NCBI GenBank assembly: GCA_019084245.1
Contig: JAHRFE010000033.1
Span: 1-64,000 of the forward strand
Direction: 5' to 3'
DNA length: 64,000 nucleotides
Origin: Hoeflea sp.
GTDB taxonomy: Bacteria > Pseudomonadota > Alphaproteobacteria > Rhizobiales > Rhizobiaceae
Every line of letters starts with the position of its first letter. Position 1 is the first letter of the stretch. The translations under genes were made by a program, and so were the position numbers. Positions 26,461 through 36,211 of this stretch are shown here, in pieces. The notes under the pieces are model-generated. The model saw nothing but the letters and a program-made list of their open reading frames with translations. It did not search any database and had not been told where the DNA came from.

Positions 26461-27506
26461 GCCGAAACCCTCATGCCCGAGGCAATACCTGAAGTCTCAA
26501 GCGCGGCCTCGGGACCGACATCAAGGCACCCCAGACCCTTCAGCGTTTCCCGCACCGCCTCGGCGATCGGCGTGCGCGGTTCCTCGCCCAGAAATGCCTT
26601 GAGCCGGTCGTTGCTCAGATAGAGCTCCGTCTTCCAGAGATAACGCATTTCCAGCAACTCGCGGAACACCGGCACGAAGGGACTGGCGAGCCGCAGCATC
26701 CACCAGGGAAACGGCCTGACCGGCAATCCGGCCTTGCCGGTGACACGGCGGATGGCCTCGGCCAATTGCTGGCCGTCATGATCCCGGAAACCTTCCATGT
26801 GGAAGCGGGCGAAGGCCGGCAACTCGTCCGCCCGCGCCACCAGCCGCACCATGGTCTCGGCGACGTCGGGCAGAAAGGCCCATTGATGGCCGATGCCGGG
26901 TGCGCCCGGATTGGTAATCGCCTTCAGCGCCGCGCCGGGCTTGACCACGGCCTGGGCAAACCAGTTGTTGCCGGCGCCGGGGCCGAAGAAATCCCCTGCC
27001 CGGACCAGGATGACCTGGGTGCCGGCCCTGGCTGCGGCTTCAAGCCGCTGTTCGAGCACCACGCGGATCCTGCCCTTTGCCGACACCGGATGCTGCGGAC
27101 TGTCCTCGACAACGCAGTCAAACGTCTCCGGCCCGTAATTGTAGATCGTGCCCGGCATCAGGATGCGGGCCTGGACGGCCTTGGCGGCGGCGATGGTGTT
27201 GTAGATCATCGGCAGCACCAGCGTGCCCCAGTTTCGGTATCCGGGCGGATTGACGGCATGGACAATGAGAGCGGCTCCGGAGGCTGCCCGCATCACGTCT
27301 TCCCTGTTCATCGCGTCGCCCGCGACCCACTCATAGTGCGGCGCCTTGAGTGCCTGCTCATGGGCCTTGCGGTGCAGCGCCCGCACGTCATACCCCTGGT
27401 CGAGAAGCTTCTGCGCAACCGCGCCGCCGATGCCGCCTGTGGCGCCAAGCACCAGCGCCAAAGGTTTTTTGATAATCATCACTTCATTGTCGTGGGTGTC
27501 GGTCAT
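26457..27506 (-). CDS. NAD(P)-dependent epimerase/dehydratase-like protein (atypical SDR)
   Basis: A 349-residue Rossmann protein with an N-terminal dinucleotide motif (LVLGATGGIGGAVAQKLL) and an extended/atypical SDR body including PGTIYNYGPETF, where Tyr may be the catalytic Tyr, and VRAGDFFGPGAGNNWF. The substrate is unknown. It forms a two-gene unit with the downstream membrane protein and is divergent from a LysR gene across 93 bp, so it is a likely target of that regulator. Confidence 0.85.
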   Translation of the reverse strand: MTDTHDNEVMIIKKPLALVLGATGGIGGAVAQKLLDQGYDVRALHRKAHEQALKAPHYEWVAGDAMNREDVMRAASGAALIVHAVNPPGYRNWGTLVLPMIYNTIAAAKAVQARILMPGTIYNYGPETFDCVVEDSPQHPVSAKGRIRVVLEQRLEAAARAGTQVILVRAGDFFGPGAGNNWFAQAVVKPGAALKAITNPGAPGIGHQWAFLPDVAETMVRLVARADELPAFARFHMEGFRDHDGQQLAEAIRRVTGKAGLPVRPFPWWMLRLASPFVPVFRELLEMRYLWKTELYLSNDRLKAFLGEEPRTPIAEAVRETLKGLGCLDVGPEAALETSGIASGMRVSA

Positions 27507-27599
27507 TGTCGTTCTCCATCGGTTTCGATGAAGGCACTATCTCTCTTCGTCACTCTAAACGGAATTGCGATAATTTCTGGCTCTGCTATACAGTAATGT

Positions 27600-28511
27600 A
27601 TGGATAGATTTTCCCTCGACTGGGGTCACTACCGGACCTTTCTCGCCATCCTGAAAGAGGGATCGCAATCGGGTGCCGCGCGGACGCTTGGACTGACCCA
27701 GCCGACCGTGGGCCGGCATCTCGATGCGCTGGAGCAGGCCGCGGGCAAGCCGCTGTTCCTGCGCTCGCACCAGGGCCTGGCGCCGACCGAGACCGCGCTC
27801 GCCATGCGCGCCTATGCCGAGACCATGGCGTCGAGCGCTGCGGCCCTGGCCCGCGCCGCCTCGGGCGACGCCGCCAGCCCCGAAGGCACGGTGCGCATCA
27901 GCGCGAGCGAGGTGATCGGGCTCGAGGTTCTGCCGCCGATCCTGGCGGATCTTCAGGACCGCTATCCGCTCCTCGCGATCGAGCTGTCGCTGTCCGATGC
28001 TGTCGAGGATCTGCTCACGCAGCAGGCCGACATCGCCGTGCGCATGGTCGAGCCGACCCAGGGCGCGCTGCTGAGCCGCCGCATCGGCGGCATCCCGCTC
28101 GGCATGTTCGCCCATCGCCGGTACCTCGAGCGCCATGGCACGCCCGAGACGGTGGAAGACCTGTTCTCGCACCGGGCGATCGGCTTTGAACGGCAGCTGG
28201 CCTATGTCCGCGACCTGTTGAAGGACCGTCCCGACATCGCCGGCCTGCACTTTTCCTTTCGCACCGACAGCAATGCCGCCCAGCTGGCGATGATCCGGGC
28301 CGGCGGCGGCATCGGCATGTGCCAGGTCGGCCTCGCCGCCCGCGACCCCGATCTGGTCCGGCTGTTTGCAGACAGGATCGAGCTCCAGCTGATGACATGG
28401 CTTGTCATGCACGAGGACCTCAGGACGGCGCCGCGCTGCCGTGTCGCCTTCGACGCGCTGGCTGAGGGCCTGATTGCCTATCGCGCAACGATACAATCAC
28501 CGGCCATCTGA
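27600..28511 (+). CDS. LysR-family transcriptional regulator
   Basis: 303 residues with an N-terminal HTH (HYRTFLAILKEGSQSGAARTLGLTQPTVGRHLDALE) and a periplasmic-binding-like effector domain. By the LysR rule it regulates the divergent epimerase-like gene and its partner. A small dyad (ATACA GTAA TGTAT) overlaps its own start, which would suit autorepression. The effector is unknown. Confidence 0.9.
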   Translation: MDRFSLDWGHYRTFLAILKEGSQSGAARTLGLTQPTVGRHLDALEQAAGKPLFLRSHQGLAPTETALAMRAYAETMASSAAALARAASGDAASPEGTVRISASEVIGLEVLPPILADLQDRYPLLAIELSLSDAVEDLLTQQADIAVRMVEPTQGALLSRRIGGIPLGMFAHRRYLERHGTPETVEDLFSHRAIGFERQLAYVRDLLKDRPDIAGLHFSFRTDSNAAQLAMIRAGGGIGMCQVGLAARDPDLVRLFADRIELQLMTWLVMHEDLRTAPRCRVAFDALAEGLIAYRATIQSPAI

Positions 28512-28579
28512 ACCACGGGCGCTGCACGAGAGTGAGGAACTTTCGCTACGCCGCCGTGTTATAGATCGCCATCTCACCC

Positions 28580-28697
28580 TTGGCGGTGCGATCCTGACAG
28601 ATGGTTCCCATCCGTCAGGAGAAATCGCCCCACCAGATCAATTGTTGTGGGCTGACTTGTCGAAACGGATGGAAACCATCTGTTTCGGTCAGACCAC
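28580..28697. repeat. palindromic repeat, family B copy 1
   Basis: About 118 bp shared with 51219-51334. The outer arms CAGATGGTTCCCATCCGT and ACGGATGGAAACCATCTG pair at 17 of 18 positions; an inner pair GCCCCAC/GTGGGC lies between. The element ends only two bases before the ribosome site of the lipid-kinase gene, so it forms its leader. Confidence 0.8.
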
Positions 28698-28708
28698 CAG
28701 GAGCCTCC

Positions 28709-29629
28709 ATGCGCATCGTACTCATTCTCAACCAGGACGGCGGCACCATTCGGGGAATGGATGCCCGGGAGTTCGGCGACATGGCCTGCGAGAAACTGGC
28801 CGGACTGGGCGACGCATGCGAGGTGCGCCTGGTCTCGGGCAAGGACCTGGTCAAGACCCTCGACGAGGCAGCCGATGACAAGGCCGTCGGCACCATCGTC
28901 GCCGGCGGCGGCGATGGCACCATCTCGGCAGCGGCGACCGCCTGCTTTCACGCCGGCAAGACGCTGGGCGTGATCCCGCTCGGCACCATGAACCTGTTTG
29001 CCCGCGGCCTCGGGCTGCCGCTCGACCCTACGGCGGCGATCGAGGCGCTTGCAACGGCCACCGTGATGCCGCTCGACATCGCCACCGCCAATGGCCGGCC
29101 GTTCGTGCACCAGTTCTCGGCCGGAATGCACGCCCGCATGGTGCGCCAGCGCGACCGGCTCGACACCTCCACCCGCATGCGCAAGATCGCCTCCACGCTC
29201 AAGACATTGGGTCGCGTGATCCTGCATCCGCCGAAGTTTCGCATCGAGATCGACACCGGGTCGGGCCGGGAAAGCCATATTGTCTCGGCCATCGCGGTGT
29301 CCAACAACCTGTTCGGCGACACCCCGCTCTCCTATGCGCCGGTGCTGGATGCAGGTGTGCTCGGGGTCTATCAGTCCCACGCCATCAGCTCGGGCGAAGT
29401 CTTCCGGATGACGCTGCATGCGGCCTTTGGCAAGATCCAGGAAGATCCGGACATGACGGTCGAATCGGCAAAAACCGTCACAGTGTGGTTTCCCGACCAT
29501 CATGCAGGCACCAGGGCCGCCATTGACGGCGAAATCGTGCCGCTCGAAACCGAGGTCGAAATCGTCTGCCACGCCGGCGCGCTGAAAGTGCTCGTGCCGG
29601 AAACCTATGCCGGTGCGGACGAGGCTTGA
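28709..29629 (+). CDS. diacylglycerol kinase-like lipid kinase
   Basis: 306 residues from MRIVLILNQDGG; AGGAG five bases upstream supports the ATG at 28709. The DAGK catalytic domain shows the nucleotide loop GTIVAGGGDGTIS, then LGVIPLGTMNLFARGLGLP. This superfamily phosphorylates diacylglycerol, sphingosine or related lipids; specificity cannot be told. It has no membrane helix. The mRNA leader carries family B palindrome copy 1. Confidence 0.87.
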   Translation: MRIVLILNQDGGTIRGMDAREFGDMACEKLAGLGDACEVRLVSGKDLVKTLDEAADDKAVGTIVAGGGDGTISAAATACFHAGKTLGVIPLGTMNLFARGLGLPLDPTAAIEALATATVMPLDIATANGRPFVHQFSAGMHARMVRQRDRLDTSTRMRKIASTLKTLGRVILHPPKFRIEIDTGSGRESHIVSAIAVSNNLFGDTPLSYAPVLDAGVLGVYQSHAISSGEVFRMTLHAAFGKIQEDPDMTVESAKTVTVWFPDHHAGTRAAIDGEIVPLETEVEIVCHAGALKVLVPETYAGADEA

Positions 29630-29760
29630 ACCGCTGGTGACGAAAGCGCGTACAGCTTCAGGTGACCCGCAACATTTTCGAAAGACATGCCGATGAACGC
29701 CCTTGAAACCACCCTTAGCCGGACCGCCACCACCCGCCCTGCCCCGCGGGAGAGCAACCG

Positions 29761-30171
29761 ATGATCATTCCCGCCGGTTTCCTCAAGGCCTGGGCCGCTT
29801 CGGCAGTCTTCCTGCTGGTCGTCGACGCCATCTGGCTCGGCCTCGTCGCCCGCGGCTTCTACGTCCGCCAGCTCGGCGACCTGATGCTCGAAAGCCCGAA
29901 GCTGGCGATCGCGGCACTGTTCTACGTGATGTACTCGGCTGCAATCGTGATCCTGGCGTCAGCGCCCGCCGCGCGCTCCGGCTCGCTCACCGACGCGCTT
30001 CTGCTCGGCGCCATCCTCGGCTTCGCCGCTTACGGAACCTACGACATCACCAACCTGTCGACGCTGAAGAACTGGCCGCTGGCCATGAGCCTCGTCGACA
30101 TCGCCTGGGGCACGCTGCTGACCGCTGCGGTGTCCGGTGTCGGCTACTGGCTGTTGCGCCCGGGGCAGTAG
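29761..30171 (+). CDS. DUF2177 membrane protein
   Basis: 136 residues with four hydrophobic helices and the DUF2177 pattern: VDAIWLGLVARGFY near 20, FYVMYSAAIVIL, GFAAYGTYDITNLSTLKNWP and DIAWGTLLTA. It is an inner-membrane protein of unknown function. A 23-codon open frame (29693-29764) ends in a TGA that overlaps this ATG and could be a coupling leader peptide, though its ribosome site is weak. Confidence 0.85.
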   Translation: MIIPAGFLKAWAASAVFLLVVDAIWLGLVARGFYVRQLGDLMLESPKLAIAALFYVMYSAAIVILASAPAARSGSLTDALLLGAILGFAAYGTYDITNLSTLKNWPLAMSLVDIAWGTLLTAAVSGVGYWLLRPGQ

Positions 30172-30198
30172 CAACTGCGCCCGTTCACTTGAGCCAAC

Positions 30199-30233
30199 AA
30201 AAAATCCCGCCCCAGGCGCGCCGGGACGGGATT
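30199..30233 (-). terminator. intrinsic terminator of aatA
   Basis: On the minus strand AATCCCG-TCCC pairs with GGGG-CGGGATT around a GC-rich loop, and six T follow. It lies 22 bp past the aspartate aminotransferase stop. Confidence 0.8.
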
Positions 30234-30255
30234 GGGTCATGAGACGCTTGTCGGC

Positions 30256-31518
<1,263 letters not shown>

Positions 31519-31645
31519 CTATGTCGCAACCGCGCCGCCGATGCAAGTCGCCAGACTGCCCTGTAAGACCGGTTTTAACCTTGCGGAAACAATTGGCGGC
31601 TAAACTCCCGCCTCACGGCTCTACGCCAAACGGAGACTGCGCGAC

Positions 31646-32584
31646 ATGCCAGGCCGTCGCGATCCGCATTTTTTGCAGGATGACCGGGGCTTTTACACAA
31701 CCTCCTACGGTCCCTTTGTGCTGCGGTCAGCCTTCCAGCCGATCTTCAGCCAGGACGAGCACGGCCACCTCACCATCGAGGCCTTCGAGGCACTGATCCG
31801 CGCCCAGCGCAACGGCCAGCCGGTGTCCCCGCCACACTTCTTCTCGCTGGTCGAGAAGGACGACGCCATCGCCGTCGACACGCTGTGCCGCGAACTGCAC
31901 ATTCTCAACATGGGCAAGCTCGGACGCAGGAAGGCCCGGCTGTTCATCAATTTCAATCCCGGCCTGTTTGACGCCGTCACCGACATCGACGCCGAAGTCG
32001 ACCGCATGGTCGACGTCACGCTCAAGGCCGGTCTCAGGCCCGGCCGCATCGTCTGCGAAATCACCGAACAGGGCAGCGGCGACGAAGCCGTTTTGCACAG
32101 GCTGGTGAGCGGCTTGCGCTCGCGGCTGTTCAAGATCGCCGTCGATGATTACGGCGCCGATGACTCCGACACCAGGCGGGTGGATGAGCTCAAGCCCGAC
32201 GTTCTCAAGTTCGACGCCGCCTGGGTGCGGCGCTTCACCGAGACGTCCGCCGGCATGGGGCTGCTCAAGCTGATGGTGGACCAGTTCATCGAACGCGGCA
32301 TCACGGTGCTGTTCGAGGGGCTCGAGGAAGATCATCAGGTCGAGTTCTGCCAGCAGATCGGCGTGCAGCTGATGCAGGGCTATGCCTTGGCGCGGCCGGA
32401 AATCGTGCCGAAGACCTTCGATGACCGCTTTCCCGAACAGGCTTTGCCTCAAGCGGACGATATGGCCGTCCATGCCCGTGGCGTGGCGATTGAGCGGGAA
32501 CCTGGGTCCGGTTATTCCGCCACCTTGTCATCGCATCCGCACCCGCCGCGCCGCACCGCCACATTCGGCAAGCGCACGCGCTGA
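31646..32584 (+). CDS. EAL-domain cyclic di-GMP phosphodiesterase
   Basis: 312 residues holding one EAL domain. The catalytic set appears complete: EALIR at 48-52, Asn102, Glu138, Asp167-Asp168 (VDDYG), Lys188 and Glu224 (FEGLEE). It should therefore hydrolyse c-di-GMP to pGpG. No sensory or membrane domain is attached, though the C-terminal 45 residues are an unstructured His/Pro/Arg-rich tail. The PAS-GGDEF cyclase at 16.5-17.5 kb is the opposing activity in this window. Confidence 0.92.
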   Translation: MPGRRDPHFLQDDRGFYTTSYGPFVLRSAFQPIFSQDEHGHLTIEAFEALIRAQRNGQPVSPPHFFSLVEKDDAIAVDTLCRELHILNMGKLGRRKARLFINFNPGLFDAVTDIDAEVDRMVDVTLKAGLRPGRIVCEITEQGSGDEAVLHRLVSGLRSRLFKIAVDDYGADDSDTRRVDELKPDVLKFDAAWVRRFTETSAGMGLLKLMVDQFIERGITVLFEGLEEDHQVEFCQQIGVQLMQGYALARPEIVPKTFDDRFPEQALPQADDMAVHARGVAIEREPGSGYSATLSSHPHPPRRTATFGKRTR

Positions 32585-32720
32585 CAGCCGGCCGTTCACG
32601 CTTCGTTAACCTGCGACACATTGTTGACACCACAAATGTGCGGTGTTGCCGCAATCCTGTCCGATTGGCGTCGCGTTCAGGCAGTTAAGTGTCCCCGAAC
32701 GGCACAGATCGGGGAAGATC

Positions 32721-32954
32721 ATGTTTTCAGATGACGACGTCCATATTGCCAAACAAGCCCGGCGCGAAAGCGCCACGGTGGCGAGAATTGCACTGATGGC
32801 CGTGATCGGGTGCCTGGCGCTGTTGACCGTGCTGGTCATCCAGGCCCGCGCCGAAGCCGACGCGGTGCGTTACGGGCCTGCGGCTCCTGCCCAACAATTG
32901 CAGCAGAAGGCTCCGGTCCAGACGCCGCCCGTGATGCGCGGATCAGGCGCGTGA
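32721..32954 (+). CDS. small single-helix membrane protein
   Basis: A 77-residue protein from MFSDDDVH (GGGGAAGATC just upstream). It has a charged N-terminal 22 residues, one membrane helix (about 23-43) and a Gln/Pro-rich C-terminal tail. I do not recognise the family. Its last codons overlap by 12 bp the stop of the convergent PH-like gene. Confidence 0.6.
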   Translation: MFSDDDVHIAKQARRESATVARIALMAVIGCLALLTVLVIQARAEADAVRYGPAAPAQQLQQKAPVQTPPVMRGSGA

Positions 32955-33488
32955 CATACGCACGCCGAGTGCCGCCAGGCGTACAGATAGATCCGCGCGC
33001 GCGCCTTCCGGATCAGCCAGTCCGGCCACGACCACCGTCGGGCCATTCTTCCGCTCGATCACCATGGAGCCTGCTCCTGTGAGCCACCCCGAAAGTCCCC
33101 GCTTGATCGACAAGCCGGTGACCGCCGGATAGGCGACAATCACCGGGTCGCGCGCGGGAAAGCCCGGATGGGCCTCCAGATGCGCCCCGCGCAGCGTAAG
33201 CCCCAATGTCGACAGCCGCAGCCCGGCATAGGCCAGGATCAGCGGCACGCCGATGACAAGAACCACGAGACAGACCCGCGCCAGGGCGCCCTCGCCCCGG
33301 CCGGCAGCATAGAGAAAAAGCCACACCGCAGCATAGCCGCCTGCAACCACCAGGCCCGGCAGAAAAAGTGCAAGCGCGCTGGCGCGCCAGACAACCCGGC
33401 GGCGGGCTTCGTCCGAGCCTTGGCTTGAGTGGTCCATCTGCGAATCGGCGCTGTCCATGACAGCCAAGTGTAGCCGGAATTTCGCCAT
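32943..33488 (-). CDS. bacterial PH-like (bPH2/DUF304-type) membrane protein
   Basis: 181 residues from MAKFRLHLA; MDSADSQ at 33458 is an alternative start. Two membrane helices (about 38-60 and 73-95) lead into a soluble beta-rich domain (LGLTLRGAHLEAHPG...VIVAYPAVTGLSIKRG...GSMVIERKNGP) that resembles bacterial PH domains. Function unknown; such proteins often sit at the inner membrane. It converges on the small membrane-protein gene. Confidence 0.65.
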   Translation of the reverse strand: MAKFRLHLAVMDSADSQMDHSSQGSDEARRRVVWRASALALFLPGLVVAGGYAAVWLFLYAAGRGEGALARVCLVVLVIGVPLILAYAGLRLSTLGLTLRGAHLEAHPGFPARDPVIVAYPAVTGLSIKRGLSGWLTGAGSMVIERKNGPTVVVAGLADPEGARADLSVRLAALGVRMSRA

Positions 33489-33584
33489 CGTCACCGGCGA
33501 GGATGAGGCAGTGCAGCCTTTTCATGTGTCTTCAACGCCCCATATCCAGCATTGACCGAAAAACCAGATAGCCAGGAGGTGACA

Positions 33585-34748
33585 ATGCCCCACACCCCAA
33601 ACCGACCAAAACGCTTCATAGCGGTAACCTGCTTCGCTATGGTTTTTGTGATGACCGTAATTGGCTCCGTAGTGGCGCGCGACACGATCCTCACACAGGA
33701 AGTGAGCATCGATGTCGAGGTTCTCGCCTCAGGCCTGGATCACCCGTGGGGCATCGAACCGCTGCCGGAGGGCGGCCTGCTGGTCACCGAGCGAAGCGGC
33801 GCCTTGCGTCTGGTGCGCGATGGCGAAGTCTCGGCGCCGATATCCGGCGTGCCGGAGGTGGCGGCCCGCGGCCAGGGCGGGCTGCTCGACATTGCGCTGG
33901 CCCGGGATTTTGCCACCAGCCGCACCCTGTTCCTGAGTTACAGCGCACGCGGCGGCAATGGCATGGGAACCGCGATCGCCCGCGCCCGGCTCTCCGATGA
34001 CGCGACCGCGCTGACCGACGTGGAAGAAATCTTCCGCATGAACCGGTTCTCCGGAGCGGGTCAGCATTTCGGGTCGCGCATTGCGGTGGCCGAGGACGGA
34101 ACCCTGTTCTTCACAATCGGCGACCGGGGCGAAAGCGAACGCGCGCAGGATCCGAACGATCACGCAGGGTCCGTGCTTCGCATTGCTGCCGATGGCTCCA
34201 TTCCCGCCGACAATCCCTTTGCCAGTGGCGGCGGAGCCCCCGAAATCTGGTCTACCGGCCACCGCAATCCGCAGGGCATGGACATCGATCCGAAGACCGG
34301 CGTGCTCTACGCCGTCGAACACGGCGCACGCGGCGGAGACGAGGTCAATCTGCCTGAAGCTGGACGCAATTACGGCTGGCCGGTGATCTCCTACGGGCGT
34401 CACTACAGCGGCGCAGAAATCGGCCAAGGCACCGCGGCAGACGGAATGGAGCAACCAATTCACTACTGGGACCCATCCATCGCGCCGGGTGGCATGGCGG
34501 TGTATCGCGGCGAGATGTTTCCTGAATGGGACGGTGATCTGCTGGTTGCGGCGCTGAAGTTCCAGTTGCTGGTCCGGCTTGACCTCGACGCCGAAACCGG
34601 CGAAGTGCTGTCGGAGGAACGGATGCTCAAGGGTGACTACGGCCGGATCCGCGATGTCCATGTTGCCCCCGACGGCGCGGTGCTGATGGTCACCGACGAG
34701 GACAACGGCCAAATCCTGCGGTTGTCGCGCACGCCGGACACCGACTGA
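33585..34748 (+). CDS. PQQ-type aldose sugar dehydrogenase
   Basis: 387 residues from MPHTPNRPK, with a near-perfect AGGAGGTGACA site before the ATG. The N-terminal membrane or signal segment is at about 10-30. The soluble glucose/sorbosone dehydrogenase beta-propeller shows GLDHPWGIEPLPEGGLLVTER, GQGGLLDIAL, SGAGQHFGSRIAV, STGHRNPQGMDI and EHGARGGDEVNL. Family members (YliI/Asd) oxidise aldose sugars in the periplasm with PQQ. No PQQ synthesis genes are in the window. Confidence 0.9.
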   Translation: MPHTPNRPKRFIAVTCFAMVFVMTVIGSVVARDTILTQEVSIDVEVLASGLDHPWGIEPLPEGGLLVTERSGALRLVRDGEVSAPISGVPEVAARGQGGLLDIALARDFATSRTLFLSYSARGGNGMGTAIARARLSDDATALTDVEEIFRMNRFSGAGQHFGSRIAVAEDGTLFFTIGDRGESERAQDPNDHAGSVLRIAADGSIPADNPFASGGGAPEIWSTGHRNPQGMDIDPKTGVLYAVEHGARGGDEVNLPEAGRNYGWPVISYGRHYSGAEIGQGTAADGMEQPIHYWDPSIAPGGMAVYRGEMFPEWDGDLLVAALKFQLLVRLDLDAETGEVLSEERMLKGDYGRIRDVHVAPDGAVLMVTDEDNGQILRLSRTPDTD

Positions 34749-34820
34749 GCGATCGGGCATGTTCCCGGCCTTGACCGATCTTGGTTCAGGACCGCGACTG
34801 GTCAAGGCTGGAGTTTCAAG

Positions 34821-35312
34821 ATGTTCAAGACCATCCTGCTGGTTCTTGTCTCGCTCACTGGGTTCGTGCTGCTGGCCTTTGTCCTGATAGGCCGGGAGCG
34901 AAGCTGGGAACTGCTCGCCGGATCGCCCGACCGCGGCCAGCATGATTTCAGCGCGGGTGGCCGGAGTTCGTCGCCTAATGACGCTCTGGCCTGCAGCCCC
35001 GGCCTTTGCGAGAACCCGGATCTTGAAATCGCGCCCGTCGACGACGCCCCGCCGGTTGCCATCGAGCGGTTGTCGCAGAGGCTGCTGAGAAGCGATCCGC
35101 TGGCCCGCAGGGTCGATGACCGCGCCAATCCGGCCACGGCGCGGTTCGTCACCCATTCCCCGGTGATGCGGTTTCCCGATGTCATTCATCTCGAAGCCAG
35201 GCCCCTGCCCGACGGCCGCACCGGGATGATGGCCTATGCGAAAGCCCAGCTCGGCAACTCCGATCTCGGCAAGAACCGCGCCCGGCTCGAGGCCCTGTTC
35301 GTGGGGCGTTAA
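34821..35312 (+). CDS. DUF1499 family protein
   Basis: 163 residues with one N-terminal membrane helix (about 4-24) and the DUF1499 features NDALACSPGLCENPD, then VTHSPVMRFPDVIHLEARPL and KAQLGNSDLGKNRARLEALF. The protein is probably anchored in the inner membrane facing the periplasm. Function unknown. It follows the sugar dehydrogenase by 72 bp on the same strand and could share its mRNA. Confidence 0.85.
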   Translation: MFKTILLVLVSLTGFVLLAFVLIGRERSWELLAGSPDRGQHDFSAGGRSSSPNDALACSPGLCENPDLEIAPVDDAPPVAIERLSQRLLRSDPLARRVDDRANPATARFVTHSPVMRFPDVIHLEARPLPDGRTGMMAYAKAQLGNSDLGKNRARLEALFVGR

Positions 35313-35337
35313 GCTCTGCGCCGCGGTCGCGTTCCCC

Positions 35338-35901
35338 TTAGTAGGTCCTCATCCTGGTCTTCCCGGACGTCTTGAACGCCGCGATGCCTGCGGCCAGTTG
35401 CTCGTACTCCTCGCAGGCCTGCGAACCGCACAGCAGCTCGATTGCAGCGAGTTGGGTGCGGGCGCCCGCCACATCGCCTTTCGTCAGCAGCGCCTCGCCA
35501 TAATACTCCCTGACCAGCGTATAGGTGGGATCAATGTCGATGGCCTGGCGGTAATAGCCGATGCCCACCTCCAGTCGCCCGTCCTTGCGATGCGCATAGC
35601 CGAGGAAATTGAGGATGCGCTTGTCATTGCGGTCGGAAGCCATGCTCAGCACGCTGATGGCTTCGCCATAGCGGCCGGCATAGGCCAGATCCCGTCCGGC
35701 CTCGTAGAGGCTGTCATCGTCAAGCGCGCCTTCCTTGGGGACCACGCATTTGTTCTCGCGCTTGTCCCAGACCTCGCCGTCCTTGCATGTCTTGACGGTG
35801 TTGGAGGTGTCGGACTCTGTTTCCCCGGCAGCACCGGCTGGTCCGGATAGGGCTGCCCCAAGCGTGGCGGCCAGTATGAATGCACGAAAATGCCTGCTCA
35901 T
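35338..35901 (-). CDS. secreted TPR-repeat protein
   Basis: 187 residues with a signal peptide (cleavage near AGA at about 25), a short Cys-bearing segment (CKDGEVWDKRENKCV, 40-54) and about three TPR units from residue 65 to 165 (LYEAGRDLAYAGRYGEAISVLSMA, ILNFLGYAHRKDGRLEVGIGYYRQAI, VREYYGEALLTKGDVAGARTQL). It is a likely periplasmic scaffold protein of unknown partner. GGAGAG lies ahead of the ATG at 35901. Confidence 0.75.
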   Translation of the reverse strand: MSRHFRAFILAATLGAALSGPAGAAGETESDTSNTVKTCKDGEVWDKRENKCVVPKEGALDDDSLYEAGRDLAYAGRYGEAISVLSMASDRNDKRILNFLGYAHRKDGRLEVGIGYYRQAIDIDPTYTLVREYYGEALLTKGDVAGARTQLAAIELLCGSQACEEYEQLAAGIAAFKTSGKTRMRTY

Positions 35902-36124
35902 CACGCTCTCCGTTGTTTATCCGCCGGGATCACCGGTCCGCTTCTGTTTATGAGAGGCGATTTTGAACGCGGACCGGGCAGTGTCAAGAACACCGCTCTT
36001 CACATCTGCGAGATCGGCGCGGGCACCCGTCGTTGCGGTGTGACGCTTGATCCTTGAGAACGCACCTGCTACTGCGCCGTGCGTTTAATCAATCGCACAA
36101 AGGTCGCAGTAGAGCTTAAAGCTG

Positions 36125-36172
36125 CTGCATAATTTTCTCCCTAAATCGATTCCGATTTAAGGAATTATGCAG
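36125..36172. repeat. nested palindrome
   Basis: The outer arms CTGCATAATT (36125-36134) and AATTATGCAG (36163-36172), with inner arms TAAATCG (36142-36148) and CGATTTA (36153-36159), make a near-continuous hairpin. AT-rich palindromes of this form recur between genes in Rhizobiales. It sits 40 bp upstream of the EamA gene. The remainder of 35902-36211 shows no gene. Confidence 0.7.
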
Positions 36173-36211
36173 TAGCCGGTCCTGCCTGCCCTCAAGCCTC
36201 CGGACCGATCC

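Noticed and set aside
27589-27604. ATACA GTAA TGTAT dyad overlapping the LysR start as a firm operator
   Set aside because: Arms of only five bases and no second site; kept as a remark only.
33729-35189. A 486-codon antisense frame over the sugar dehydrogenase and DUF1499 genes
   Set aside because: It spans two real genes and their gap and reads as mirror-coding low-complexity sequence.
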